Shown in pieces: positions 49,190 through 59,740 of a stretch of DNA of 64,000 nucleotides. The stretch spans positions 124,001-188,000 of the forward strand of contig NZ_JAAORB010000002.1 in the NCBI RefSeq assembly GCF_011601345.1. The letters run 5' to 3'. The notes beneath the pieces are model-generated. The model ran no database searches. It was not told the DNA's origin and saw only the letters and a program-made list of their open reading frames with translations. Source of the DNA: Roseovarius gahaiensis. GTDB taxonomy: Bacteria > Pseudomonadota > Alphaproteobacteria > Rhodobacterales > Rhodobacteraceae. The position numbers and the translations under genes are program-made. Within the stretch, counting starts at the first letter, position 1. Every line of letters begins with the position of its first letter.

Positions 49190-49220
49190 AAAAAAAAGGG
49201 CGCCCGCGTGGGCGCCCTTT
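49190..49220 (-). terminator. Rho-independent terminator for htrA (possibly bidirectional)
   Basis: A perfect 11-bp stem (AAAGGGCGCCC at 49195-49205, GGGCGCCCTTT at 49210-49220) with a GCGT loop. Read on the minus strand it is followed by eight T residues, so it ends the htrA transcript; the plus-strand side has only TTT but may also stop the signalling cluster. Confidence 0.88.
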
Positions 49221-49240
49221 CATCGTATATTTCGGGACAA

Positions 49241-50713
<1,473 letters not shown>

Positions 50714-50863
50714 GGTCACGTCTCCTTGCCTTTGTCCGATTTGGGTCGCATCGGGTGGTTCCGGTGCGGCGCATTGATGTGCGTCTTACTTAGGTAGTGT
50801 CTGCAGGAACGCAAAGTTCGCAACACTGTGTCACGCTCATGTGAATGCGTAGTGAACAGAAAA

Positions 50864-51061
50864 TCAAGCGCCAAGCTGTTTTGCGGCCCAGACCATCACC
50901 ACACCCACCGCCAGCGACGCCAGCCCCAAAAGACGCCTTTGGTCAATTGGCAGCTGCGCCAGCGCGGCAAGGATCTGTTCCAAAAGCGAAGGGGCCAGTG
51001 CATAGACCAGCCCCTCCACAATCAGCACCAGCCCGAGGGCCAGAAGCAGTGTTTCGATCAA
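50864..51061 (-). CDS. DUF2065 (YjeT-type) small membrane protein
   Basis: A 65-residue protein with two hydrophobic helices (LLLALGLVLIVEGLVYAL and LGLASLAVGVVMVWAAKQ). It matches the DUF2065/YjeT family, which typically sits next to hflC. It starts at a TTG overlapping the hflC stop (TTGA). Function unknown; a role with the HflKC-FtsH complex is inference from position only. Confidence 0.82.
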   Translation of the reverse strand: MIETLLLALGLVLIVEGLVYALAPSLLEQILAALAQLPIDQRRLLGLASLAVGVVMVWAAKQLGA

Positions 51062-52104
51062 TTGTTGGCCTCTGCTTCGGCCTCTTCGTCAGTGGCGTTT
51101 CGCTTTGCCTCGTCTTCCTCCAGCCGTTGGCGCTCGGCGTCAGGCAGATCGGGCGAGATTTCCATCCCGGGCGCCATGTCACGCAGGCTATCGATGTCAA
51201 TATCCTCAAGCGTAACCTCGCTCAGGCCATCGGCGCGGATCGAGTTGAACATCTCGGACAGAAATTCGCTATCGGGTGAGAAGACCAATGTGGAATTTTC
51301 ACCTTGAAGCGAGGTTTCGAACGCAGCCAGCGACCGGTAGAAGGCGAAGAAATCCGGGTTTTTCCCGAACGATTCCGCATAAATCCGGTTACGTTCGGCG
51401 TCTGCTTCACCGCGGGTGATCTCCGCCTCGCGCTCGGCTCTGGACACCGTTTCAACCACTGTTCGATCAGCTGCGGCGCGCACGCGCTGTGCGGCCTCGT
51501 TACCGCGGGCAATCTCGTCGGCCGCTTCACGTTCACGCTCGGCGCGCATCCGTGCAAAGGTGGCTTCAAGGTTTTGCTGCGGCAGGTTGGTTTGTTTCAG
51601 GCGAACGTCGACGATTTCCAACCCAAGGCCTTCGGCACTGGTGCGGGCCTGTGCGCGGATACGGCGGGCCAGATCGCCACGTTGCGGCGACAGGATCGTA
51701 TCCGAGGTGACCTGATCGGCACCCAGAACCTCGCGGATTTGCGCGTTCAGGATCGACGACAGGCGGTCTTCGGCGGCGCGAATGCCACCCACGCCAACGG
51801 CCTGCCGAAATTGCACCACATCTGCGATGCGGAAGCGGGCAAAGGCATCAACCACCAAGCGGCGATCATCCGAAGGCGTCACCTCGATCGTGTCAGTGTC
51901 GAACGACAGGATTCGGTCGTCATATTTCACGACCTCCTGAATGAGCGGGATCTTGAACCCGATCCCCGGTTCCTCGACCACCTGACGGATTTGGCCGAAT
52001 TGCAGGACAAGCGCCTTTTCACGCTCGTCCACGATAAAGATCGACGACAGCACACCGATTACGGCGACGACGACGACCGGCAGGATAAGTGCGGATTTAC
52101 GCAT
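51058..52104 (-). CDS. hflC: HflC, SPFH-domain regulator of FtsH
   Basis: A 348-residue inner-membrane protein. An N-terminal helix (LILPVVVVAVIGVLSSIFIV) is followed by the SPFH/prohibitin domain (DEREKALVLQFGQIRQVVEEPGIGFKIP is its first part) and a long coiled coil rich in Arg/Glu/Ala (EREREAADEIARG). HflC and HflK form a cage around the FtsH protease and limit its access to membrane proteins. Its ATG overlaps the hflK stop (ATGA). Confidence 0.95.
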   Translation of the reverse strand: MRKSALILPVVVVAVIGVLSSIFIVDEREKALVLQFGQIRQVVEEPGIGFKIPLIQEVVKYDDRILSFDTDTIEVTPSDDRRLVVDAFARFRIADVVQFRQAVGVGGIRAAEDRLSSILNAQIREVLGADQVTSDTILSPQRGDLARRIRAQARTSAEGLGLEIVDVRLKQTNLPQQNLEATFARMRAEREREAADEIARGNEAAQRVRAAADRTVVETVSRAEREAEITRGEADAERNRIYAESFGKNPDFFAFYRSLAAFETSLQGENSTLVFSPDSEFLSEMFNSIRADGLSEVTLEDIDIDSLRDMAPGMEISPDLPDAERQRLEEDEAKRNATDEEAEAEANN

Positions 52105-53279
52105 CAGTTCGAGCCTCCGGTGTTGGTGTTGGAGGATGCGCCACTACCGCGGCGCAGTTCATTCAGGGGCAGGTAAGGCACAATGCCCTGACCGCCATTC
52201 GCGCTACCGCTGCTTTCATCGATCAACACCTTGTCCAACTGGCCAAGCGTGCGTTCGATCGTTTCCAGATAAAGACGACGCTGTGTAACTTCGGGCGCGC
52301 GGTTGAATTCCTGTGCCACGGCGATGAAGCGGCTGGCCTCACCGATGGATTCGTTGACCACGCGGGCGCGGTACCCTTCCGAGGCTTCGATCACCCGTGC
52401 GGCTTCACCCCGGGCTTCGGCCAGAACGCGGTTTGCGTAGGCATCGGCCTGACGTTGCAGTCGGTCACGTTCCTGTTCGGCGGCTTGCACCTCGCGGAAC
52501 GAGTCGATCACCTCGCGCGGGGGGTCAGCAGTATCAAGGTTCACCCGCACGATCGTAATGCCGCTTTCGTAGTCATCTAACGTGCCCTGAATATTTTGAC
52601 GCGCGGTGTCAGCGATAAGGCCACGATCACGGTTGAGGATCGGCGCAAGGTTCGATGCGGCGATGATCTCGCGCATCGCGGCTTCGGACACGGCGCGCAC
52701 GGTCAGCTGCGGGTCGCGAATGTTAAAAAGCAGTTTGGCAGGATCGTTGATGTTCCACACCACCTGAAAGTCGATGTCGACGATATTGGCGTCGGTGGTG
52801 AGCATAAGCCCATCATTGCCACTGCCGCGCCCTTGGCCGATATCTTCTGTCCGTTCCGAGGTGACGTTGATCACCTCGTGCGTGACCAAGGGCCAAGGTG
52901 CAAAGTTCAGACCCGGCTGCCCGGTCGAGGAATACTCGCCCAAGAACAATTCAACCGATTGTTCTTCGGGTTTGACGGTGTAAAAGCTGGCTGCAGCCCA
53001 CAACACCACTGCGATGATCACGCCGATCACGATGCCGCCGCGGCCGATGCTTGGCCCACCGCCGCCGCCGCTGCCTGCGCCATTATTGCCGCCGCCACCG
53101 CGGCCGCCCATCAGCACACGCAGTTGGTCTTGGCCTTTGCGCACCAGTTCGTCGATTTCGGGGATTTGCGACCCGCCTTCAGGGGGGCGCTGCCCGCCCC
53201 GATTGCCACGGCGATCATCATCCCCGTCGCCGCCTGAGTTTCCGCCGCCGCCCCAAGGGCCGCCAGACTGTCCAGCCAT
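52104..53279 (-). CDS. hflK: HflK, SPFH-domain partner of HflC
   Basis: A 391-residue inner-membrane protein. It begins MAGQSGGPWGGGGNSGG, with the glycine-rich, Asn/Asp-rich leader typical of HflK. A single helix (GIVIGVIIAVVLWAAASFY) precedes the SPFH domain and a coiled coil with QADAYANRVLAEARG. The ATG at 53279 is supported by an AAGGGA site; an upstream in-frame start at 53324 would add fifteen residues. It is the first gene of the leftward hflK-hflC-DUF2065-htrA set. Confidence 0.95.
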   Translation of the reverse strand: MAGQSGGPWGGGGNSGGDGDDDRRGNRGGQRPPEGGSQIPEIDELVRKGQDQLRVLMGGRGGGGNNGAGSGGGGGPSIGRGGIVIGVIIAVVLWAAASFYTVKPEEQSVELFLGEYSSTGQPGLNFAPWPLVTHEVINVTSERTEDIGQGRGSGNDGLMLTTDANIVDIDFQVVWNINDPAKLLFNIRDPQLTVRAVSEAAMREIIAASNLAPILNRDRGLIADTARQNIQGTLDDYESGITIVRVNLDTADPPREVIDSFREVQAAEQERDRLQRQADAYANRVLAEARGEAARVIEASEGYRARVVNESIGEASRFIAVAQEFNRAPEVTQRRLYLETIERTLGQLDKVLIDESSGSANGGQGIVPYLPLNELRRGSGASSNTNTGGSN

Positions 53280-53360
53280 GAATATATTTCCCTTTACTGA
53301 CCTTTTGCCCTGCGTATCACACAAGGCTGTGTTTCTAAACTGTGCAGCATGTCCGAAAAA

Positions 53361-54719
53361 TCAAGCGTTGCGCACCGGATCGCGCATTGTGACCAATTCC
53401 TCGGACATGGTTGGATGGACTGCGACCGTGCGGTCGAAGTCCTCTTTTGTGGCACCCATTTTTACGGCAATGCCGGCAAGTTGGATCATTTCGCCCGCGC
53501 CCGGCGCGACGATATGACAGCCCAGCACCTTGCGGCTGGCCTTGGATACAATCAGTTTCATCAGCACCCTGTCGGCCCGGCCTGCAAAAGCCTGCTGCAT
53601 TGGCTTGAACGACGTGGCATAGACCTCGATGGGTTCTTGGTCGCGCGCGTCCTGTTCCGATAGGCCTATGGTGCCGAATTCCGGCTGGGTGAAAATCGCG
53701 GTGGGGATCATCGCATGATCCACGGGCGTGGGGTTTCCATTGAACACCGTATCGACAAAGGCCATGCCTTCGCGGATTGCCACCGGCGTCAGGTTGACCC
53801 GGTCTGTTACGTCGCCAATGGCATAGATCGAGGGCACGCTTGTTTGGCTGTAGTCGTCGACCATCACCTCGCCCTTGCGACCAAGTTTGACCCCGACCTC
53901 TTCCAGACCCAGACCGGTGGTGTTGGGGGCTCGTCCGGTGGCAAACATGATCTGGTCGAACATGCGCTCATCACCGTTGGTGGCCTTGACCCAAAAACCG
54001 CCATCGCGCTTTTCCATGTCAACAATGTTGCAGCCCAGATGCAGATCGACGCCATTCTGGATCATCTCGTCAGCGATCAGGCCGCGCGCCTCTTCGTCGA
54101 AGCCGCGCAGGATCTGCGCGCCGCGGTAATACTGCGTCACCTGCACGCCAAGGCCGTTCAGGATGCAGGCGAATTCGCTGGCGATATAGCCGCCCCCGAC
54201 AATCAGGATCGAGCGCGGCAAATCCTCAAGATGGAAAATTTCGTTGCTGGTCAGCGTGTCTTCAGTGCCCGGCAGATCGGGTGGTCTGACGGGCCAGCCG
54301 CCTGTGGCGATAAGGATGTGCTTGGCGGTGAACGTCTCGCCGGTGGACAGGGCCACGGTGTGTGAATCGGCCACGGTGGCGCGGGCGTCATAGGTTTGCA
54401 CCCCGGCATTGCCCAGAATGTTACGATAAATGCCTTCCAGCCGGTCCAGTTCGCTGTGCAGCTTGTTTCGGAAGGTTGGCCAGTCGAAGCCACCGGCATG
54501 CACTGTCCAGCCATAGGCCTGCGCATCTTCCATTTGGCCGGGGTATTCGCTTGCAAAGACCATCAGCTTTTTCGGGACGCAGCCGCGCTGCACACAGGTG
54601 CCGCCGTAACGGTCTTCTTCGGCCAGTGCCACCTTGGCCCCGCCTTGGGCCGCGACACGCGCTGCGCGCACCCCACCCGAGCCGCCGCCAATTACGAAAA
54701 GGTCGTAGTCGAATGCCAT
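53361..54719 (-). CDS. gor: Glutathione-disulfide reductase
   Basis: A 452-residue FAD enzyme that keeps glutathione reduced with NADPH. FAD motif VIGGGSGGVRAARVA at the N-terminus, redox-active pair in GGTCVQRGCVPKKL (CxxxxC), NAD(P)H motif VGGGYIASEFACIL and the C-terminal catalytic VAVHPTMSEEL with the His-Glu dyad. Length fits the family. It follows rpiA closely on the same strand (27 bases). Confidence 0.95.
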   Translation of the reverse strand: MAFDYDLFVIGGGSGGVRAARVAAQGGAKVALAEEDRYGGTCVQRGCVPKKLMVFASEYPGQMEDAQAYGWTVHAGGFDWPTFRNKLHSELDRLEGIYRNILGNAGVQTYDARATVADSHTVALSTGETFTAKHILIATGGWPVRPPDLPGTEDTLTSNEIFHLEDLPRSILIVGGGYIASEFACILNGLGVQVTQYYRGAQILRGFDEEARGLIADEMIQNGVDLHLGCNIVDMEKRDGGFWVKATNGDERMFDQIMFATGRAPNTTGLGLEEVGVKLGRKGEVMVDDYSQTSVPSIYAIGDVTDRVNLTPVAIREGMAFVDTVFNGNPTPVDHAMIPTAIFTQPEFGTIGLSEQDARDQEPIEVYATSFKPMQQAFAGRADRVLMKLIVSKASRKVLGCHIVAPGAGEMIQLAGIAVKMGATKEDFDRTVAVHPTMSEELVTMRDPVRNA

Positions 54720-54746
54720 GTGCGTCCCTTTTTCAGGTCAGTCGTG

Positions 54747-55535
54747 TCAGTCTTGCAGATCGGTGAACAGGTTGTCGGATTCAAGGAAATCCAGCTTGCC
54801 CTCTTCCACGGTGCCTTCGTTGATGTCGCGGGTTTCCACGCGCCCGTCGCCAAAGCCAAGGATCACCACATCGCAGATGTCGATGAACAGGCCGTTTTCT
54901 ACCACACCCGGCATCTGGTTCAGCACCATGGCCAACTGATTGGCCGCGCCGATACGCCCAAGGTGCAGATCAAGGATATAATTCCCCTCGTCTGTGACAA
55001 AAGGCCGGTCTCCGTTCATCCGCAAAGATGCGTCGCGCCCCAGCACATCCATCGAGATCAGCATTTCCTCGATCAGTGATTTGGTGGTTTCCCAGCCGAA
55101 CGGGATCACCTCGACGGGCAGGGGAAAGGCGCCCAGCGTTTCAACCTCTTTGCCGACATCGGCGATCACGATCATCTGGTCGCTGGCGGTTGCAACGATC
55201 TTTTCTTGCAACAATGCACCGCCGCCGCCTTTGATCAGGTTCAGGTTGGCGTCAAACTCGTCGGCGCCGTCAATCGTCAGGTCCAGCCACTTGGCCTCAT
55301 CAAGGCTGATCACCTCGATCCCGACATCGCGGGCCAATTCGGCGGTGCGGGTCGAGGTGGGCACGCCCTTGATCTTCAGACCTTGATCGCGCACCAACTC
55401 GCCCAGGCAGCGCACCATCCATGCCGCGGTGGATCCTGTGCCAAGCCCAACCCGCATGCCATCTTCTACATAGTCAACAGACCGCTTTGCAGCGACGAAT
55501 TTGGCCTTGTCGATGGGTGACAATTCCCCGGTCAT
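54747..55535 (-). CDS. rpiA: Ribose-5-phosphate isomerase A
   Basis: A 262-residue enzyme of the pentose phosphate pathway that interconverts ribose-5-phosphate and ribulose-5-phosphate. Conserved marks: MRVGLGTGSTAAWMV, DGADEFDANLNLIKGGGGALLQEKI in part, and NYILDLHLGRI. The catalytic Asp and Glu/Lys regions are present. The C-terminus is about 30 residues longer than in E. coli. It probably forms an operon with gor, linking NADPH supply and glutathione reduction (inference). Confidence 0.96.
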   Translation of the reverse strand: MTGELSPIDKAKFVAAKRSVDYVEDGMRVGLGTGSTAAWMVRCLGELVRDQGLKIKGVPTSTRTAELARDVGIEVISLDEAKWLDLTIDGADEFDANLNLIKGGGGALLQEKIVATASDQMIVIADVGKEVETLGAFPLPVEVIPFGWETTKSLIEEMLISMDVLGRDASLRMNGDRPFVTDEGNYILDLHLGRIGAANQLAMVLNQMPGVVENGLFIDICDVVILGFGDGRVETRDINEGTVEEGKLDFLESDNLFTDLQD

Positions 55536-55670
55536 GGCAGCGACTCCTCGTATGGTTCGGCCCCGGTTATAGGCAAGTTAAGCGCCGGGTGCGAGAGGCA
55601 AAGGACATGCCCGGCGCATGGGTGTCGTTTTCAGGCTGGCATGTAGCCCGCTGCGCGGTATCGTGGCGCC

Positions 55671-56375
55671 ATGACACAGACCTACCGCCTGCATTACGCG
55701 CCCGATAACGCCTCGCTGATCATCCGCCTGGCATTGGAGGAGTTGGGCCAGCCTTATGCGACCGTTTTGGTAAACCGCGCCGCGCGTGAACACGAAGGCC
55801 CCGCCTATCGCGCGCTTAATCCCAACGGGTTGATCCCGGTGCTTGAAACCGCTGACGGCCCGATTTTTGAAACTGGCGCGATCCTTTTGTGGCTGACCGA
55901 CCGCCACGGCGGGCTGGCCCCCGGCCCCAAGGATCCGTCGCGCGCCGGCGCGTTGAAATGGCTGTTTTTCGTGTCCAACACCCTGCACCCTGCGCTTGGG
56001 ATGCGTTTTCATCCAGAGCGTTACATTGGGTCCGAAGTGGCGGCGCAAACCCGGATGCGTATTCACATGCGCGGCGAAATCACGCGCCATCTGGATACGC
56101 TTGAGCAGGCGGCAGGCGATGTGCCTGCGCTGTTCGACGGGGCCGCGCCGACGGTGATTGCCCTTTACCTTGGTCCGGTCTTGCGCTGGACTGCCCTTTA
56201 CCCGCCGGGCGAAACCGATTGGTTCGACCTTGCCCAATGGCCGCGCCTGCGCGCCATGGCACGAGGATTAGAGCGCCGCGCCAGCACCCGCGCCGCTATT
56301 CAGGCCGAAGGGCTGGGGCCAACTCCCTTTACCGCGCCGCAAATGCCCAACCCACCCGAGGGCAGCGCGACCTGA
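55671..56375 (+). CDS. Glutathione S-transferase family protein
   Basis: A 234-residue protein with an N-terminal thioredoxin-like domain (YRLHYAPDNASLIIRLALEEL, then NPNGLIPVLETADGPIFETGAIL, which has the cis-Pro and the Glu/Thr glutathione contacts) and an all-helical C-terminal domain. The class cannot be told by eye; a catalytic Ser or Cys is possible at the first helix. Divergent from rpiA, which fits a shared glutathione context with gor. Substrate unknown. Confidence 0.88.
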   Translation: MTQTYRLHYAPDNASLIIRLALEELGQPYATVLVNRAAREHEGPAYRALNPNGLIPVLETADGPIFETGAILLWLTDRHGGLAPGPKDPSRAGALKWLFFVSNTLHPALGMRFHPERYIGSEVAAQTRMRIHMRGEITRHLDTLEQAAGDVPALFDGAAPTVIALYLGPVLRWTALYPPGETDWFDLAQWPRLRAMARGLERRASTRAAIQAEGLGPTPFTAPQMPNPPEGSAT

Positions 56376-56537
56376 GCCGGCAAACCCGTTGAATTCCCGC
56401 ACCACCCCTCCGACATTGGCAGGGTTGGCGCAGATTTTGCCAACGGGGTCGCTTTTGCATGCGGCAGGCCCGTCACTATGCGGCATAACGCCCCAAGGTC
56501 CGCCTGTCGGAGCGTGACCAGCAACAGGAAGGTTCAC

Positions 56538-57911
56538 ATGTTTCTTTCGGTTTTCGAGATGTTCAAGGTCGGGATCGGCCCGTCATCCTCGCACACGATG
56601 GGGCCGATGGTGGCCGCTGCGCGGTTTCTGGACAAGATGCGCGCCGCGCCTTTCGAGGCGCATGGCGTGCGCGGATCCCTACACGGCTCGCTGGCGTTTA
56701 CCGGGGTGGGCCATGCCACGGATCGTGCCACGATCTTGGGGCTGGCCGGGTTCAGGCCCGAAGATTACGATCACGACACGGCCGAAGAAACGCTGAGGCA
56801 AATTCGCGAAACGCACAGTGTTCGCCCGCCCGGTCTGCCAGAGTTGAAATTTCATCCCAAGGATGATCTAATTTTTGATTTTGGCCCAAACTTGCCGGGC
56901 CATGCCAACGGGATGATCCTGATGGCGACCGACGCCCAAGGCGACGTGATCTTGCAGGAAACCTATTATTCCATCGGTGGCGGTTTCGTGATGACCGAGG
57001 GCGAGCTTGCCAAAGGCCGCAACACCGACGAGGGCGATCCGGTGCCCTATCCGTTCAAATCCGCCGCTGAGATGTTGGAAATGTCCGAACGCGCGGGTAA
57101 GTCCATCGCGCAGATGAAAAAGGCCAACGAGATTTCCCGCGGCGGGCCAGAGAACCTGCGCTCGGGCGTGGCGCGGATTTGGCAGGTGATGGATGACTGC
57201 ATCGAACGGGGCATGCACACCGAAGGCGAATTGCCCGGCGGCCTGATGGTGCGCCGCCGCGCCAAGGGCATCCGCGATGCCCTGCTGGCTGAACGCGGCA
57301 CCAACCTGCAAGCGCCGCACAAGATCAACGATTGGATCAGCCTGTACGCCATGGCGGTGAACGAAGAAAACGCCGCTGGCGGGCAGGTGGTGACCGCCCC
57401 CACCAATGGCGCGGCGGGCGTGGTGCCTGCGGTGATCAAGTATTGGCTTGAGCATGTCCCTGGCGCATCCGAGGCGCAGATCGAAGAGTTTCTGCTGACC
57501 GCGTCTGCCATCGGCGGGCTGGTGAAATACAACGCCTCGATCTCGGGGGCCGAAGCGGGATGTCAGGCCGAAGTGGGCAGCGCTGCTGCGATGGGGGCGG
57601 CAGGGCTGGCCGCCGTCTTGGGCGGCACGCCCGCGCAAATCGAAAACGCCGCCGAAATCGCGCTTGAGCACCATCTGGGCATGACATGCGACCCCGTCAA
57701 AGGGTTGGTGCAGGTGCCTTGTATCGAACGCAACGGTCTGGGTGCGATCAAGGCGGTTAGTGCCGCGAGCCTTGCCATGCGGGGCGATGGCACGCATCTG
57801 GTGCCGCTGGATGCCTGTATCGAGACCATGCGCCAGACAGGCGCCGACATGAGCGAGAAATACAAAGAAACCTCGTTGGGTGGCTTGGCGGTGAACGTCC
57901 CCAACTGCTAA
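56538..57911 (+). CDS. sdaA: L-serine ammonia-lyase (iron-sulfur type)
   Basis: A 457-residue single-chain L-serine dehydratase that converts serine to pyruvate and ammonia using a 4Fe-4S cluster. The beta domain has KVGIGPSSSHTMGPM; the alpha domain carries the cluster Cys residues in SGAEAGCQAEVGSA and in the MTCDPVKGLVQVPCIERN pair. The ATG at 56538 (MFLSVFEMFK) follows AGGAAGG; the longer frame from 56478 was rejected. The 160 bases before it contain a small inverted repeat (GTTGGC ... GCCAAC near 56424-56444) of unknown role. Confidence 0.95.
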   Translation: MFLSVFEMFKVGIGPSSSHTMGPMVAAARFLDKMRAAPFEAHGVRGSLHGSLAFTGVGHATDRATILGLAGFRPEDYDHDTAEETLRQIRETHSVRPPGLPELKFHPKDDLIFDFGPNLPGHANGMILMATDAQGDVILQETYYSIGGGFVMTEGELAKGRNTDEGDPVPYPFKSAAEMLEMSERAGKSIAQMKKANEISRGGPENLRSGVARIWQVMDDCIERGMHTEGELPGGLMVRRRAKGIRDALLAERGTNLQAPHKINDWISLYAMAVNEENAAGGQVVTAPTNGAAGVVPAVIKYWLEHVPGASEAQIEEFLLTASAIGGLVKYNASISGAEAGCQAEVGSAAAMGAAGLAAVLGGTPAQIENAAEIALEHHLGMTCDPVKGLVQVPCIERNGLGAIKAVSAASLAMRGDGTHLVPLDACIETMRQTGADMSEKYKETSLGGLAVNVPNC

Positions 57912-57995
57912 GCCGCGCCACACTGTCGCATTTGGGCTGGACGTGGGGCCGGCACACATCCTAAGCCTTGGGGCAACCCAACGGCGGAGTGCCCC

Positions 57996-58916
57996 ATGAC
58001 CCAACCGAATGATCGTGTCCTGCTGGGAATCTTATGCATGGTTGCCTTTGCAGCCATTGCGCCGATCATGGATGCCTTTGCCAAGGCCACGCCGGATTAC
58101 ATTCCGGTCATGGAAATTCTGGCCTTTCGTTTTGGCATTCAGGGGCTGTGCCTTTTGCCGCTGGCGTTGAGCCTGCGTATGGCGCATCGTCCCGGCCTGC
58201 GCGAACTGGGGCTGCATATGATGCGGGCCGTTCTGATCGTGGTGGCGACGGGCCTGTTTTTCACCGCCATCCGCTACATGCCCATCGCCAATGCCATCGC
58301 AATTTTCTTTGTCGAGCCGTTCATTCTGACCCTGCTGGGTGGTTTTCTGCTGGGAGAAGAGGTGGGCTGGCGTCGAATCGTGGCCTGTATGGTCGGGTTT
58401 GGCGGTGCAATTTTCGTAATCCAACCCAGCTTTCAGGATCTGGGGCTGGTGGCGCTGTTTCCCTTGGGTACGGCGCTATGCTTTGCGCTTTACATGGTGA
58501 TGACGCGCAACATGGCCCGCGCCACCCATCCGATCACCTTGCAAGCCTATACCGCGCTTGCGGCGATGCTGATCATCGGGCCGCTGTTGTTTGCCTTTGA
58601 CGGCACCGGAAACGCGCTGCTGGATCCGGCAATGCCGCAGGGTTTCGCCGTCTGGATGCTGCTGGGCGTCGGGCTGCTTTCGACCGTGTCGCATCTGTTC
58701 ATCAGTTTTTCGGTGCGGCTGGCCCCGGCGGCCACGGTGGCGCCGTTGCAATATCTGGAAATCGTGGCGGCCACCGCCGTGGGCTATTGGTGGTTTGGCG
58801 ATTTCCCCAATGCTCTGACGTGGGTTGGAATCACGATCATCGTCGGCTCGGGGCTTTATGTTTTCACGCGCGAGCGTCTGCAAAGCATCCGTCGTCGTCC
58901 GCTGCCGCCGGTCTGA
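57996..58916 (+). CDS. DMT-family (EamA) transporter
   Basis: A 306-residue inner-membrane protein with about ten hydrophobic helices arranged as two EamA repeats (the second beginning near GLVALFPLGTALCFALYMVM). Family members export amino acids, nucleotides or other small metabolites. Phrases GYMPIANAIAIFFVEPF-like (here RYMPIANAIAIFFVEPF) are typical. GGAG is 8 bases before the ATG. It converges on the thiamine pyrophosphokinase gene with a 1-base gap. Substrate unknown. Confidence 0.9.
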   Translation: MTQPNDRVLLGILCMVAFAAIAPIMDAFAKATPDYIPVMEILAFRFGIQGLCLLPLALSLRMAHRPGLRELGLHMMRAVLIVVATGLFFTAIRYMPIANAIAIFFVEPFILTLLGGFLLGEEVGWRRIVACMVGFGGAIFVIQPSFQDLGLVALFPLGTALCFALYMVMTRNMARATHPITLQAYTALAAMLIIGPLLFAFDGTGNALLDPAMPQGFAVWMLLGVGLLSTVSHLFISFSVRLAPAATVAPLQYLEIVAATAVGYWWFGDFPNALTWVGITIIVGSGLYVFTRERLQSIRRRPLPPV

Positions 58917-58917
58917 G

Positions 58918-59592
58918 TTAATTTTCGGGCCAGTCGGCCCGCGCGTGCAAAAGGGCCTCGGCAGCGATTTCAAGCATTATCTGGGGCAGGATCACCAGCA
59001 TTTTGGGTGCTGTCACCGACAGGCTGACCGGGCCGGTGGCGTGGTTCGATGTCCCGACCCGGCCGTCGGGTGCGAAATTCAGCCCACCAATCGGATATTT
59101 CAGCCCGTCCGACACGCCTTCGACCGCGCCGAACGGAAACAGCGACACCTCGCATCCCTTGGGCAAGTCCAGTCGCAACTCGGGCGGGGCCAGAAACACC
59201 AGTTCTTCGGTGCCCAGAAGAATGCAGCGTCGATGCGGGTGGCGCACCAACGTGTTGTACGCCGCCAGTTGATGATCCAGACGCGCGCCGGAAAATCCCA
59301 CGCCAATCACCAGCGGCGTGTGAATGTTGCGCAGGCATTTGTCGAAATCCGTACTGTCCTGATCGGGGATCGGATGCAGGGCGCTGCTTGGCAATTGTCC
59401 ACGCGCCCAATCACTGAGGGAATCGAAATCACCAATCACCGCTTGCGGCACAGCATGGTTAATCAATGCCACGTCGGCCCCGCCATCGGCAGCCACAACC
59501 ACCGGGGCCAGCGCACGTGCCCGGTTCAGCGTGGCCTTGGTAACCTCAGCGCCGCCAACAAGGGTAATGGGGCGTTTTTCGTCAACAATCAT
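58918..59592 (-). CDS. Thiamine pyrophosphokinase
   Basis: A 224-residue enzyme that transfers pyrophosphate from ATP to thiamine. The family marks are VVAADGGADVAL, VIGDFDSLSDW, DQDSTDFDKCL and GFSGARLDHQLA, which together define the catalytic domain; a C-terminal beta domain follows. It would let the cell use salvaged thiamine. Divergent from the acidic-protein gene across 148 bases. Confidence 0.9.
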   Translation of the reverse strand: MIVDEKRPITLVGGAEVTKATLNRARALAPVVVAADGGADVALINHAVPQAVIGDFDSLSDWARGQLPSSALHPIPDQDSTDFDKCLRNIHTPLVIGVGFSGARLDHQLAAYNTLVRHPHRRCILLGTEELVFLAPPELRLDLPKGCEVSLFPFGAVEGVSDGLKYPIGGLNFAPDGRVGTSNHATGPVSLSVTAPKMLVILPQIMLEIAAEALLHARADWPEN

Positions 59593-59740
59593 CTGTAAAA
59601 ACCGGAATTAACGCATATTTCGGAAACAGAACACATTCTGACCACGAAATGATACTGTAAAATTCTAAGAATCGAGCCGCTTTCGACGCGTACGGGATGG
59701 TAAACACGAGTGTCGCAGGCAAAGTAAAGCGAGCATTCCT

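Noticed and set aside
56424-56444. Inverted repeat before sdaA as a riboswitch or operator
   Set aside because: Only a 6-bp stem; no known riboswitch core could be recognised, so it is mentioned only in the sdaA entry.
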